Shown: one piece after another, positions 12,401-21,082 of the stretch
Numbering within the stretch: the stretch's first letter is position 1
Layout: every line of letters begins with the position of its first letter
DNA from: Psococerastis gibbosa
Lineage: Eukaryota > Arthropoda > Insecta > Psocodea > Psocidae
Reading direction: 5' to 3'
Assembly (NCBI GenBank): GCA_963971405.1
Contig: OZ020485.1
Location: forward strand, 12,896,001 to 12,960,000
DNA length: 64,000 bases
The notes under the pieces: model-generated
Databases searched by the model: none
Told to the model about the DNA's origin: nothing
What the model saw: the letters and a program-made list of their open reading frames with translations, nothing else
Made by a program: the position numbers and the translations under genes

Positions 12401-15400
12401 ATGGAGTCTGAACTATTTTTAGATTGGCTTACTGATAAGCATCCTAATCGACCGATTTTCTTTCTTGGTGACATGAATGTCGACGTATTAAAGGATACCA
12501 TGGCGAATAAACTCTTGGCTGATACTCTCAAGTCTTTTGGCCTGAACAACTTGGTGCAGTCGCCTACTCGAATTACAAATGAGTCCGCCACATGCATCGA
12601 TCATTGTTATACTAATAATAAGTTACCTGCAGAGGTACACGTTTTAGACACAGCGTTATCCGATCATAAAATAATACTTACTACTATTCACATATCGCCA
12701 GCCCCTGTTCAAAAGACAGTTACTTTTCGCAGCTATACTGATGAGAATTTTCAGCTTTTTGAAGATAAACTGCTTTCGGAAACTTGGTCTGCTGTCTATG
12801 AAAGTGGTGAGGTAAATGCAAAGTTTTCGAACTTTTGTAACAGCCTAAAGCATTACTTTGAAATGTGTTTCCCTCTTAAAACAGCTTCTTGTAAAGCCAA
12901 GTTCGAATGTAAATGGATTACAAAGGGCATACTCATCTCGAGGGAGAATAAGGCCCGACTATTTTCACTATGGAAAACATCCAACTGTAACAATTCCAAA
13001 TATCAGTATAAGACTTATCTGAAGGCTTATAAAAAAGTGGTTAGGGCCGCAAAAATCATGAACAATGACGAGACCCTAAAGAATTCGGTAAACGAATCCA
13101 AGAAAGCTTGGCAAATCATCAACGGCGAGCTGGGCAGAGGAGGCACTAACAGAAGTAACGATATTGAAATTGAATCCTCTGAAGGTGTCTTATTGAAGGA
13201 CAAGAAAAAAATTGCTGATGAGTTCAATAATTACTTTGTCAACATTGCTACGGCTTTAACAAGCACTATGACAGGATCGGGAAACCTCACAGACCCCCCC
13301 CCCCCCCCCCCCCCCAATGATAATGTTCTCATTTTTTATCCAACCAGTGTTTCTGAACTTTGTAAATTAGCGAATGAGAGGCCTGGCAAAGCCTCATCTG
13401 GAGCCGATGGCATTCCAGATTTCATCTTTAAACGATTTTTTCACTGTCTGGCAACAGTTGTGTGTTATTTCTTATGCTCTATTATAGTAATTTCGACTCA
13501 TTTCTTAGATATGGGGTAACTTTCTGGGGGTGTAACAATTACAGCAAAAAAATATTCCTACTGCAAAAGAAGGTACTGCGAATTATAAGCAATAATACCC
13601 AATTTATAAATAATCGCCCAATATCATGTCGGGATACATTCAGAAACCTTCAAATTTTGCCGCTACCATCACTGTATATGCTTGAATGTATTTGTTTTAC
13701 GCATGAAAATCCTCAGAGGCTCATTAGATTTGCGCAGGTTCATGAACACAATACTAGGTTTAGAAACAATGTGGTTCTTCCAAATCACTCCCTGAAGCTG
13801 ACTGAAAATCAGGACATTTATGTAGGCAGTAAGCTCTTTAACATTTTACCTCATGATTTGAAAAAAGTTCCATCCTCCAAACTCTTTCGCAAACATCTGA
13901 AAACACTCTTAACGGTAAACGCTTTTTATTCGGTCGATGAATTTGTTAACTTTATGACACAGGCTCTATAGCCTACGATGTTACGGTACCTCATTATTTT
14001 GTATAGTGATTATTTTGTATTATTTATATTGTACGCAACGATTTCTATGTATTCTTCGAATACCTTTGAAATAAACAGTATCTTATCTTATCTTATCTTA
14101 AATGACAGTAGTAAAAAGTGTAAAACGATAAAACAGTAGTACTTAGAAGAGTGCACAGAGCTGTAACGGACCGAGTTTTTAATAGAACTATTTTTGCTGG
14201 TGTCTTAAGTATTGTGAAGACATGTTTAATCATAACTATTGCGGTATTAAAATAGTTTTGTGAGTTTATAACCGTTGTACTTCATGAGTTTAAAGCAAAT
14301 CAACGAGATGCCTCTATTGTAGGATTCAGAGGCTGAAAATATGCATCAGTCTGCGAACTTGAAGAAGTGTTGCCACGTTCTGACAGGCCCTTGGAAATCC
14401 CAGCTCTGATGTACACGGTTGTCTAGCTAGACCACGGATCACAGCATTAGGGTGCACAAAGGATCAGAATTGTTGTCTGATGTCGCTGCACTTAGAGTTT
14501 CACCATGGCACATGGTTCCGACAAATTAACTAATATTATTCGTGGTTCCAGCGGGGCTGTGTATCTGGTGGAGGCGACAAAACTGTACAATTCTGGGACT
14601 TTGATCTTCTGGAAGACCGTAAATCCAAGTCTGGAAAAATACTGAGTCTCGCACATAGACGGACCTTAACGTTAGAAGATCCGGTCCTATGTGTTCGCGT
14701 TGCACCAGACTCCAAATTGATAGCAGTAGCTCTTCTGGATATGACCATCAAGGTGTTCTTTTTGGACACGCTCAAGGTACGTACCATATATGTCTCTCCC
14801 GGGTTTCGAGCTCTTCGAAGCCAAAATGCAGACAAAAATGTGTAAAGCCAGTTGGTGGGCCCGGATAAGTTATTCTTTTGTTATTCTTGGTGTGTATATC
14901 TTCTGGCCCTACTGCCCTTGATGGGCTTTGGCTTGATCAAAAACACTCCTTTAGTCATCTCGGTTTTGTACGACGCTCCACCATCTACGGACTCCCAACT
15001 CGCGCGGGAAGTCAGTTTCTAATTCGTCTTTCCAGCGGTTTCGGGGACTTCCCTGTAGTCTTCTTCCCGTCATGCTTGCTTTCTACATTTCGTTCGACAT
15101 GACGTGGTCTTCTGACACTCTGACACAGTCTTATCCATCCTATACGCTGCGCAGCTCGTTTATAAAATATACTGTGTCTCCATATTATCTTCCTTTCCAA
15201 TACTCGCAGTTTTTTGGAGTCGTTGACGGTAGGATTCCAGGTTTCTGAGCCGTATGTTGCAGCCGGTCTTATAAGGTATTTAGATCTTGTAACTTAGGAA
15301 TTATTGGAGAAAAAGAAATTACTGTGTAAATATTGTCTTCTATTGACGTATTTTCTTCTTTAGTTCTTTCACAGTCTGTACGGCCACAAACTGCCGGTGG

Positions 15401-18400
15401 TGACGATGGACATCAGCGATGACTCGACGCTGCTTGTGTCGGGCAGCGCCGACAGGAACGTCAAACTCTGGGGCCTCGATTTTGGCGATTGCCACAAGTC
15501 GCTGTTCGCCCACGAGTCGGCCATCACTTGCGTCCAGTTCGTCCCCGGGACCCACTACTTCTTCAGCTGTGGCAAGGACGGTAGAATCAAGCAGTGGGAC
15601 GCTGATAATTACCAGAAGGTTATCACGATTCGAGTAAGTGTGTTCTTGTAATTAAGTAAAGATCCAGAGTGATTGGAAAGTAAAAATATAATAATAAGGA
15701 CTTTTTGTTCTATTACTAAGCCAACCTAGTGGAGTTAGGGCTATAAAGCCCTCTCTTACACTCAACTAGGAAGGCTTGCCTGCTTTACATGCCCTCCGAA
15801 GCATGGCCTGAAAATGTAGGAAGTGTAGGACTCGAACCAACAACCTTTCGGGTGAAAGTCCGTACCACTATTCTACATTACTTGACTAAAGATCATCATC
15901 ACCATTCAATGATCAGCTCCAGTTGACCGAGTCTGATATGAGAGGCTTCTCCCCTCCCTTCGGCGGGGTTTCCACATACGTCAATGGTCAATGGTAAATA
16001 TGGTTTCGACGTGGTAGCAGACATTTTTAGTATGTCTTTAATGTCTGCTAAAACGTCAATACCACATTTACCATTGACCATTGACGTATGTGGAAACCCC
16101 ACCTAAATAGAAGAGGAGAGCTAAATATAAGAATGCGTGTAATTTATTGATTGAACTGCCATTTTTGATGTTCATATAATTATAATGTGTGTGCAAAATT
16201 TCACCTAAATCAATTTAATTTCAATTTGATTTCCATTGAGGGTACCTTTCTAATTTTTCGGCATGAGGCAACATTATTAATTTTAAATTCTGAACTTCTT
16301 GATCTTATCTTAATGATAAAAGTTAATTTATCATTTTTCCGCAGGGACATTTCGGAGACGCATGGGCCTTGGCTGTTAGTCCCAATGGGGAGCACGTGGT
16401 TTCCGCAGGTTCAGACAGGGTTTTACGTCTGGTTAGTAGGACGGAGGAGCCACTGGTGTTGGAAGATGAGCAGGAGGAAGAGAGAGCTGAGCAGGAAGAG
16501 GATGAACTAGTGACAGGGCAGGACACTGTTGTCAGAGGTTAGTTTTTGTTACAGGCTCTAATTCTCTGTCTTCTTAAATTGAAAATTCTATTGTAATTTG
16601 TAAAGTTCATTCTTGGCCTTGTACCGTAGTGAACGTTTAGAATTGGCCAAGTTCCAGTGGGGAAGGGGCAGTATATCTGAATGTACGTATACAATGTCAC
16701 CTAGGTCAATTTCTGTGAATGTTTTAAGGGAAGAGGAACAGACTGAGATTAGTATTTTTTTATTATATAAAGGCTCACCATTTTTAGAGGGAGCTTGTTT
16801 AGTATTTTTGAAATTTGTGGTGTCGGTGATGTGTACTCAAACCCCGTAACGTATTTTCATCTTTTAGGACAAGCCGATTTGAAGTTACCTTCTCGTAAAA
16901 CAGTGAGCAGCGAGCAAGGTGCGGAGCAACTGCTGGAGTGCCTGGAAGGGAGTAAAAATTACATGGAGGACGTGAGAGCGTGGGAGACAGGGGGGAAGAA
17001 GGGTCAGCCCCCTTCGGTACCACCGCTTATGCTTGCCTACAATACTAAAGACGTCGACCAATATCTCATAGAGATTATCAAAAAAATTCGCTCTAGGTGA
17101 GTTTAACACATGGCTGCACTTTGAGAAGGAATTGTATGCTGTATACAAGGATGTCTTATATAAACTGTATGCGTAACTTGGCACTATTATAATAAGCCAA
17201 ACATAGGCGACAACTTTTCAAATGAAATTTGAGTTTTGGAAACATTGCGAATGGCCGCGGGGATCCTGCCGACTGGTAGGCTGTTGCGAGTCTCCATGTT
17301 TATATGTCCAGGGCTGTATATAATACTATGGTTTCCCAAATGTAGTTCTTTTATGTATCCAATTTCTTCAACTTGCATCATGCCAGCCAAGCAAAATAAT
17401 TATTATTTTGTGAGTAGCCTACTCTGTAAATGAAGCAAATGAGGCTGTGACGTCGTCTCCAAACGTCTTCATGTATCACAGACATGTTGGATTTTAATAC
17501 GGATGGGTTCTGTGACCAGGCAAACCTTAGCAAGAACTCACGAAGTCTGTATCTATTGTTGTCTTATTGGTTATCCTTGTGAGTCAATATACTGGGACTA
17601 GCTAATTTAAATTTAATTTTATACTTTAGTGATACAATTTATCATATTATGTAAACCTGTATTGTCAAAGAACTGGAATACCTTTATTTGATTTGATTTG
17701 ACTAGCGTGAGGACTTCTATTTAAGGGAGATGGGACATTCGCTCCCGCTAAGGATTGTTTTAATTTAATGAATCAGCTTTGACGCGTCATATTTCGACTT
17801 TCACGCATTGCAATCGCCCAAGTTGTTCTCTTGTTGGTCGAAGAAGACAGAAATTAAAATAAATATCTGTGAATGTCCCATCTCTCTTATATAGAACTCT
17901 CACTTCAACCACGTACTTTTTTCCCTAGGCGTTAAGTGTTTCCGAAATAATTATTCACATGAGTTGTAAATCGTTCCAGTGATTTGGAGGAAGCACTGGT
18001 ACTGCTACCATTTTCTTCAGCATGTGACCTGCTCCGACGGTTTCCATCGCTGCTTAGCAAGAAGAGGGAAGTCGAATTAATGGTTAGAACTCTGACATTT
18101 TTAGTCAAAGTTCATCACGGGCCTATAGTCAGCAGTAGAGAACTTCAGCATCTATTGATCACCATACAAAAGTTGGCTACGGAGCGGATAACTGAGCTAA
18201 GGGTAAGCGGGCCAATGTTACTTGTAGCATTATGTTATCCTTGCACACAAGGCTTTGACATTTGGAAAGACCAGTTGGTAGAGTACTAAGACTAGGTCGA
18301 GGTTCAAAACTCATCTTAAAAGGTAAAAAAATGCCAACCGGGTCTGTATCCACCATAGAATAAATATTTACTATCCACGGTACCCCAGTGGGTACTTCAC

Positions 18401-21082
18401 CATCTCTGGTTAAGAAAAATGCGACTGCCGGCTACGATGCTGATTACATCCTCCCAAATAGAGCAGTGGTAGAGCATCGTCTACCAGTCCTAAGGCCTGG
18501 ATTGTTAATGAGTTGTTGTGCCACAGCGTTTTGGTTTCTACAAACGGAGTGAGCCGAGCTTACTCACACCAATTTCCACCAAATGTTAAGAACATAACTT
18601 GTATAAATGTTAATGTTAATTAAATTTCGTTCTTTCGTCTGACTCAACTTTCGACCATTCTACACTTCCTCCAGTGCCAGTCCCAGCAAATTAATTTAAT
18701 GATTGTCGTCACCACCATCATTATCTCCAATAACCAGCTCCATTTTCCCGGATGTATGATATTATTATATATATATTATATGATTATATTGATTGAAATG
18801 ATGTGACACATGAGCCTCCTCCACTTCCTCCATCCACTTCTAATTATTCTACACTTGCTCGAGTACCAGTCCCACTCTCGTCAGTCTCGTTTCTGTATCT
18901 CTTCCTTGGTCTTCCTCTTGTTCTTTTCTTCCTTCAGCCATGTCCTCGCTTACCTGATGTTATCCAATTAGTGATACGATTCGAGTTACAAAATGTACAA
19001 GAAAGCGATTTTTTTTATATTAAAAGCTGCCAAATGAGAGTGTCTGGTAACACTATTTTTAAATTTACGAGGGGCGGTCGCGTGATCCGTGGCAGAGCTG
19101 AGTAGGTACTATGCAGACTGAACCGTTTACCACCGGTGTGAAGGCCATTTACCCTCTGACTCAGGTGTCCAGTTTCATGGACCTCGCTCATCATGCTGAG
19201 TAACAGTAGCGCATTGTTTGTGTTAATGTGTTGATAAGCGCACAATGTCACTCATTGAGCAGCGGAGCGCTATCAAATTTTTGACTCGTGAGGGCGTATC
19301 TGTCAACGATATTCAAAATCTTTTGTCCAATGTGTATGGGGCATCTGTCTTGAAGATTTCTGCCGTAAAAAAGTGGAGTCAACTGTTTCGACTTGGCCGG
19401 GAATCTACTTACTACTTACTAGCCAACGCCCACCCTTGGCATTTCTGCCATCAGGCGCCGCGCTGACCAGTATAGATGTGCCGTGTGTTCATCTCCGGTA
19501 AGTCGATCGTTTCTTTCATCATCAAGCATCGGGCAGTCCTTGAGGTGGCTGGCGGCCATAGGGGTACTCCCGCACAGGACGCAGTCGGGGGACCTCAATA
19601 TTCCAATTCGGTGGAGGTGGGATGCCAAAAGATCGTGCCCGGTTATTGTTCTGAAGACTGCTACTGAAGTGGGCCGTGGTAGGTTCTTCTTTACGGGTTT
19701 GTTTAACAGTGTGCTCCATTGTTTTCCACTTGAGGCTAGTCGCAATCTGTCCTGGTTTGTCCTCCGTACTGATATGTCTATGAGGTTTTTCACAGCCGTG
19801 AGGGGTGTTGCTTTGCTGGGTTGAGGTAGTCTTGTGCCCATCTTTGCCAAGAAGTCCGCCTTTTCATTTCCAAGTATGTCGACGTGACTCGGAATCCACT
19901 GCATCACCAACTCCCGACCTTGCTCTATGAGTTGGCTCAGTAGCTGCTCATTTCCTAACTCCAGACAAAGTGGAAGAAGTTAGGAAAGTGGTGCATGATG
20001 ACCGGCGGTTAAAGAAGAAAGAAATTACACAAATATGCAAAATTTCAGAAACTAACGTGCTTAAGGTGTTACATGAACATTTAGGTATGAGGAAGGTGTC
20101 GGCAAGGTGAGTGCCTAGAAACCTTTCGGTGGTTCAAAAGGCAGAGAGAGTGAGGGCATGTCGGGACTTTTTAAATTTGTGTGGTGACGAGCCCAATGAC
20201 ATTATCGGTCGACTAGTGACTGAAGATGAAACGTGGGTTCACTTGTATGATTCTGAGTCGAAAATCGAGTTGATGGAGTGGAGGGCCAGCGATGAAGGAG
20301 CCCCTAAGAAGTTCAAAGTGCAACCTTCAGCTGGCAAGGTCATGGCGACAGATTTTTGGGACTGTAAGGGAATTTTATTGATAGATTACCTCGAAAAGGG
20401 CAAAACCGTAACCGGTGGGTAGTATGCCAACGTAATAACATAATTTCGCAGAGCTATTCGTGAAAAAAGACGCGGAAAGCTTGCCTCAAAAGTGCTGCTT
20501 CTTCATGACAACGCACCCGCCCATGCCTCCAGGATTGGGGTGGCTGCCCTGGCCGGATGAGGATTCGAACCAATCCGCCATCCCGCTTATAGTACAGATT
20601 TGGCTCCCCCAGACTATTTCTTGTTCCCGCAATTGAAAAAAAATCTGCGGCGAACTCGATTTTCAACCCTGGAAGACCTGAAGGCGTCAATTTTAGAGCA
20701 CTTCGACACCAAGTCAGGAAATTATTTTTTGGTGGATTATTAAGACTGGTGGACAGATGTCATAAGTGCATTGGGGTTGGAGGGGAATACTTCGAAAAGT
20801 AAGGTATAGAACATTTTCCTATCTTTAACCGCTTAGGCCCTGCCACGGATCACGCGACCTCCCCTCGTAATTAGTTTCATAATGCACCTACTTCATTGTG
20901 TAAAATTTCATTTTTAGGATATGGTTGGCTACAATTTACACGGTCTACAGTATCTCCACAGAGAAATAGAACAGCGGGAAGGCGTTCAGCTATTCCGGGA
21001 CGCAACAATTGAACGGAAGGAAAAAGTTAAGAAGAAAAAGCGTAAAGAGAGAGCTCTTAAACGAGCGATTCTCTCTCTTTAA
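5731..21082 (+). CDS. WDR3: WD repeat-containing protein 3 (UTP12/DIP2 orthologue), 10 coding exons
   Basis: Nucleolar WD40 protein of the small-subunit processome (the UTP-B complex in yeast), needed for early 40S pre-rRNA processing. Coding exons: 5731-6465, 6860-7059, 8286-8421, 10068-10460, 14552-14776, 15364-15633, 16345-16537, 16868-17096, 17980-18202 and 20918-21082. All introns are GT-AG and the total of 2769 nt gives 922 residues, close to the roughly 940 of vertebrate WDR3. Residues 1-245 and 358-653 hold two blocks of WD repeats (for example KFWDLDTNYCFKTLLGHRTE and ADRNVKLWGLDFGDCHKSLF). A basic run (RRQRKRRKRERKK) lies near residue 300. The Utp12 domain covers about 760-880, and a lysine-rich tail (KVKKKKRKERALKRAI) ends the protein. 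The start ATG has a good context (TTAAAATG) and begins the family N-terminus TKQYLRY. Repeats fill the introns. Identification is from conserved motifs, not a search. Confidence 0.96.
6860..7059 (+). CDS. WDR3: WDR3 exon 2 (residues 246-311 plus split codon)
   Basis: Acceptor TTCTTGCAG|TCACC, donor GTCAG|GTAAGG. It continues SPIKCIKMGSVLRAATGRV and ends in the basic cluster RRQRKRRKRERKKV. The frame stays open upstream into intron 1, but that part is intronic because it duplicates no family segment and breaks the DPM-SPI continuity. Confidence 0.93.
7060..8285 (+). other. WDR3 intron 2
   Basis: GT-AG intron. Nothing beyond AT-rich unique-looking sequence was recognised. Confidence 0.7.
8286..8421 (+). 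CDS. WDR3: WDR3 exon 3 (residues 312-357)
   Basis: Acceptor TCTTACAG|TGAGG, donor ATTAGG|GTAAGT. The split serine codon AG|T joins it to exon 2. It encodes the acidic linker EEGAIVADEDTPPGLQDIV and the strand KGKIKSCDIIMGKATEIR that opens the second WD40 block. Confidence 0.93.
8422..9536 (+). other. WDR3 intron 3, 5' part
   Basis: Strongly AT-rich (TTATT runs near 8690-8940) with no recognised element. A GC-richer block at 9100-9220 has no assigned identity. Confidence 0.5.
9537..9720. mobile_element. TIR MITE, GAGATGGGAC family, copy 1
   Basis: Terminal inverted repeats: AGTTCTAT...AAAAGAGATGGGACATTC at the left, and the complement of AGTTCTATATAGGAGAGATGGGACC at the right. The length is 184 bp. 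The left end carries a small extra TTCTAT. A second copy lies at 17713-17898, in another intron of the same gene. Non-coding; superfamily not determined. Confidence 0.7.
9806..9953. mobile_element. Foldback MITE, hairpin family copy B
   Basis: A 148-bp near-perfect palindrome flanked by direct TAA (9803-9805 and 9954-9956). Ends are GGCGGTTATTCCACCGA. The arm passes through AGTCAATAGTGATAGT to the shared core GACGTGGTAGCAGACATT, with its complement on the other side of a short centre. The arm segment differs from all other copies yet pairs with itself. Confidence 0.88.
10068..10460 (+). CDS. WDR3: WDR3 exon 4 (residues 358-488)
   Basis: Acceptor AAATTTCAG|ATACTT, donor AATCTG|GTGAGT, phase 0 at both ends. 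It encodes about three WD repeats of the second propeller block, including GHRSEIRALAFSSDNL, ADAIKIWNR and PAHSTEVWSL. It is GC-richer than the surrounding intron. Confidence 0.95.
10640..10991 (+). mobile_element. Probable 5'UTR region of the CR1-type LINE
   Basis: No gene is visible. The region immediately precedes the LINE ORF1 start at 10992 and probably includes its 5' untranslated part. The exact 5' boundary could not be fixed, because no target duplication was found. Confidence 0.35.
10992..12047 (+). CDS. LINE ORF1 protein: coiled coil plus SGNH/esterase-like domain (351 aa)
   Basis: RNA-binding/chaperone type ORF1 of a CR1-like LINE. Residues about 35-65 (LEEENGNLIALNAALIEEIA) form a likely coiled coil. 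A second helical stretch lies around 115-130. Residues about 145-195 are a low-complexity, basic serine/asparagine linker. Residues about 185-350 resemble the SGNH hydrolase (esterase) domain found in many CR1 ORF1 proteins: VIIGGRLLKGL, VGDNDLDN and SSHFSL. The nucleophile motif, normally GDS, reads GGR here, so catalysis is doubtful. The ORF is intact with an ATG. Confidence 0.75.
   Translation: MDRNRKSISQGNLILLPDDTDNVQLPRRLSHTATALRIHSLEEENGNLIALNAALIEEIALLKAQIEKNSVFKTRRKMKEVSTTTDDVQIELSIDSLQVEIEPQANRNDVVQVDRLTKLEEVVMKIAKDVSELRGPVPVLAGVESTPKPLINNNNAASHGSSANPQRNTPKDRGSSRGSTPRQNAAKDVIIGGRLLKGLGKRFKRSTSILYRPGFRINELTQEVSQFNVQEGVKTVMLCVGDNDLDNNEPLDYIIGDLWNLVETVKKVYPAAHVIVNDIVKAYQSKFYMDKLKQLNAGIKWMCNSLNVTFVEPSSVLNSSHFSLGKAYLNYQGAKVYFDFLGLCLQILARK
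12020..13519 (+). CDS. LINE ORF2, AP endonuclease and truncated RT
   Basis: Overlaps the end of ORF1 by 28 bp in another frame and has no ATG at its beginning, so translation would need reinitiation or a frameshift. The endonuclease keeps its key motifs in order: YQHNIRSL, LSETWL, GGGVTIYTR, FFLGDMNVD, CIDHCY and LSDHKII. A basic linker follows, then a polyproline run encoded by a C tract (13292-13315), then the first RT motif GADGIPDF. The frame ends at a deletion junction near 13440-13470, so no RT palm is made. A truncated protein of about 499 residues is predicted. Confidence 0.8.
   Translation: MSSNLGEKIVIYQHNIRSLVNKVQLTELELDKLHYPQILCLSETWLCTDHVCKIENYNLAASYCRANKAGGGVTIYTRKDLAFSTIDTSRFQSEQVFEVCAIAITMPTPIIICSVYMSNASFTNRFIMESELFLDWLTDKHPNRPIFFLGDMNVDVLKDTMANKLLADTLKSFGLNNLVQSPTRITNESATCIDHCYTNNKLPAEVHVLDTALSDHKIILTTIHISPAPVQKTVTFRSYTDENFQLFEDKLLSETWSAVYESGEVNAKFSNFCNSLKHYFEMCFPLKTASCKAKFECKWITKGILISRENKARLFSLWKTSNCNNSKYQYKTYLKAYKKVVRAAKIMNNDETLKNSVNESKKAWQIINGELGRGGTNRSNDIEIESSEGVLLKDKKKIADEFNNYFVNIATALTSTMTGSGNLTDPPPPPPPNDNVLIFYPTSVSELCKLANERPGKASSGADGIPDFIFKRFFHCLATVVCYFLCSIIVISTHFLDMG
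13462..13971 (+). pseudogene. LINE ORF2 C-terminal remnant, out of frame
   Basis: This frame resumes after the RT deletion with YYSNFDSFLRYGVTFWG, IFLLQKKVLRII, RDTFRNLQILPLPSLY, HNTRFRNN and a final KHLKTLLTV segment. These are typical of the RT thumb and C-terminal tail of CR1-group LINEs. It is in a different frame from the endonuclease half and has lost the catalytic palm, so it is a remnant. Confidence 0.75.
14101..14551 (+). other. WDR3 intron 4, 3' part
   Basis: No element was recognised between the LINE tail and the exon 5 acceptor. Confidence 0.5.
14552..14776 (+). CDS. WDR3: WDR3 exon 5 (residues 489-563)
   Basis: Acceptor GGTTCCAG|CGGGGC, donor CTCAAG|GTACGT, phase 0. It encodes GGGDKTVQFWDFDLLED and ALLDMTIKVFFLDTLK, the middle repeats of the second WD block. 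Confidence 0.94.
15005..15280 (-). mobile_element. RTE/Jockey-like LINE 3' fragment
   Basis: Minus-strand translation gives a degenerate RT C-terminus: AATYGSETWNPTVNDSKKL, VLERKIIWRH, then KTTGKSPKPLERRIR. This matches the common 'YG.EtW......L..fErki.R' then 'GrPr.Rw' order of LINE tails. It is short, lies in WDR3 intron 5, and both ends are lost. Confidence 0.6.
15364..15633 (+). CDS. WDR3: WDR3 exon 6 (residues 564-653)
   Basis: Acceptor TTCTTTAG|TTCTTT, donor ATTCGA|GTAAGT. It carries the most conserved part of the protein: SLYGHKLPVVTMDIS, GSADRNVKLWGLDFGD and GKDGRIKQWDADN. GC-rich relative to its introns. Confidence 0.95.
15690..15877 (-). mobile_element. tRNA-derived SINE, copy 1
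   Basis: Minus orientation. The head carries a B-box-like GGTTCGAGTCC (15828-15838 as complement). An A-box-like region lies near 15865-15875. The body contains AGGCCATGCTTCGGAGGGC and GAGAGGGCTTTATAGCCCTA. The tail runs toward an AT-rich end near 15690. It shares the whole layout with 46500-46712 and 56612-56817. Confidence 0.8.
15962..16103. mobile_element. Foldback MITE, hairpin family copy C
   Basis: A 142-bp palindrome with ends GGCGGGGTTTCCACATA. The arm is ATACGTCAATGGTCAATGGT and the core is GACGTGGTAGCAGACATT, changed on the right to GTCTGCTAAAACGTC. The right flank is TAA and the left flank is TTC, so the 3-bp duplication is no longer exact. Confidence 0.85.
16345..16537 (+). CDS. 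WDR3: WDR3 exon 7 (residues 654-717 plus split codon)
   Basis: Acceptor TTTCCGCAG|GGACAT, donor AGAG|GTTAGT. It encodes the last WD repeat (GHFGDAWALAVSPNGEHVV). The closing strand reads RLVSRTEEP where relatives have a tryptophan after RL. An acidic stretch (EDEQEEERAEQEEDE) follows. Confidence 0.93.
16868..17096 (+). CDS. WDR3: WDR3 exon 8 (residues 718-793 plus split codon)
   Basis: Acceptor CATCTTTTAG|GACAAG, donor CTCTAG|GTGAGT. It encodes SRKTVSSEQGAEQLLECLEG, a helical linker, and VPPLMLAYNTKDVDQYLIEI, which leads into the Utp12 domain. Confidence 0.92.
17713..17898. mobile_element. TIR MITE, GAGATGGGAC family, copy 2
   Basis: A 186-bp element in WDR3 intron 8. The left end is ACTTCTATTTAAGGGAGATG, continuing GGACATTC. 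The right end is the complement of AGTTCTATATAAGAGAGATG, continuing GGACATTC. The interior is unlike copy 1 apart from the ends, so the two share mainly TIRs. Confidence 0.7.
17980..18202 (+). CDS. WDR3: WDR3 exon 9 (residues 794-868), Utp12 domain
   Basis: Acceptor CGTTCCAG|TGATTT, donor CTAAGG|GTAAGC. It encodes DLEEALVLLPFSSACDLL, VELMVRTLTFLVKVHHGPI and LQHLLITIQKLATERI, the helical Utp12 core that mediates UTP-B contacts in yeast. Confidence 0.94.
18690..18960 (-). repeat. Dispersed repeat shared with 26125-26340
   Basis: The TGAGCCTCCTCCACTTC and CCAGTCCCACTCTC segments, followed by GTTTCTGTATCTCTTCCTTG, recur in the same order at 26125-26340. Read on the minus strand it resembles decayed LINE 3' sequence. 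Coding identity is not certain. Confidence 0.5.
19245..20800 (+). pseudogene. Mariner transposase pseudogene
   Basis: The N-terminal helix-turn-helix part is at 19245-19407. The remainder, 19957 to about 20800, runs from TPDKVEEVRKVVHDDRRL through the WVPR-like box (W lost to a stop), the first catalytic D in TEDETW, the second in HDNAPAH, and the third in YSTDLAPPDYF. At least four stops or shifts, plus the inserted LINE, make it non-functional. Confidence 0.85.
19403..19955 (-). mobile_element. 5'-truncated LINE with RNase H tail, nested in mariner
   Basis: Minus-strand frame. The end of a ribonuclease H domain (VMQWIPSHVDILGNEKADFL) is followed by a cysteine/histidine knuckle typical of LINE C-termini (PDCVLCGS...ASHLKDCPML). 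A TAAG-like tail lies at the low-coordinate end. The frame is open for 163 residues. RNase H places it near the I/R1-type group. It entered after the mariner, splitting its transposase. Confidence 0.8.
20918..21082 (+). CDS. WDR3: WDR3 exon 10 (residues 869-922), last coding exon
   Basis: Acceptor CATTTTTAG|GATATG; stop TAA at 21080-21082. It encodes DMVGYNLHGLQYLHREIE and a basic tail ERKEKVKKKKRKERALKRAI, as in relatives, where it acts as a nucleolar/RNA-contacting tail (family knowledge). Confidence 0.95.
   Translation, partial: DMVGYNLHGLQYLHREIEQREGVQLFRDATIERKEKVKKKKRKERALKRAILSL

Larger units (their letters stand above)
10992..14100 (+). mobile_element. CR1-type LINE with internal RT deletion
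   Basis: The element inserts in WDR3 intron 4 in the sense direction. It keeps ORF1, a complete-looking AP endonuclease, and the C-terminal tail of ORF2. The RT fingers and palm are gone: the frame goes from SGADGIPDFIFKRF (13396-13437) straight to a thumb-end segment (FLRYGVTFWG, 13504-13533) within about 60 bp. No YADD box exists between them. The 3' end closes with AATAAA (14070-14075) and a short TATCT microsatellite (14079-14100), as CR1/L2-type elements do. Apart from the deletion, the reading frames are long and clean, so the copy may be fairly young and could only have moved in trans. Confidence 0.85.
19068..20867 (+). mobile_element. Mariner (Tc1/mariner) transposon, interrupted and inactivated
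   Basis: 31-bp terminal inverted repeats beginning CGAGGGGMGGTCGCGTGATC differ at only two positions and are flanked by TA (19066-19067 and 20868-20869). The transposase remnant reads EQRSAIKFLTREGVSVND at the start. After an insertion, the DD34D-type motifs follow: VTEDETWVHLYD, LLHDNAPAHASR and YSTDLAPPDYFLFP. In-frame stops occur (for example before VPRNLS and before YANVIT) and frames shift. A LINE 3' end splits it near 19403-19955. It sits in WDR3 intron 9. Confidence 0.9.

Noticed and set aside
13292-13315. C tract as a sequencing error breaking ORF2
   Set aside because: The frame is maintained through it as polyproline. Tract length is uncertain, but no shift is needed to explain the flanks.
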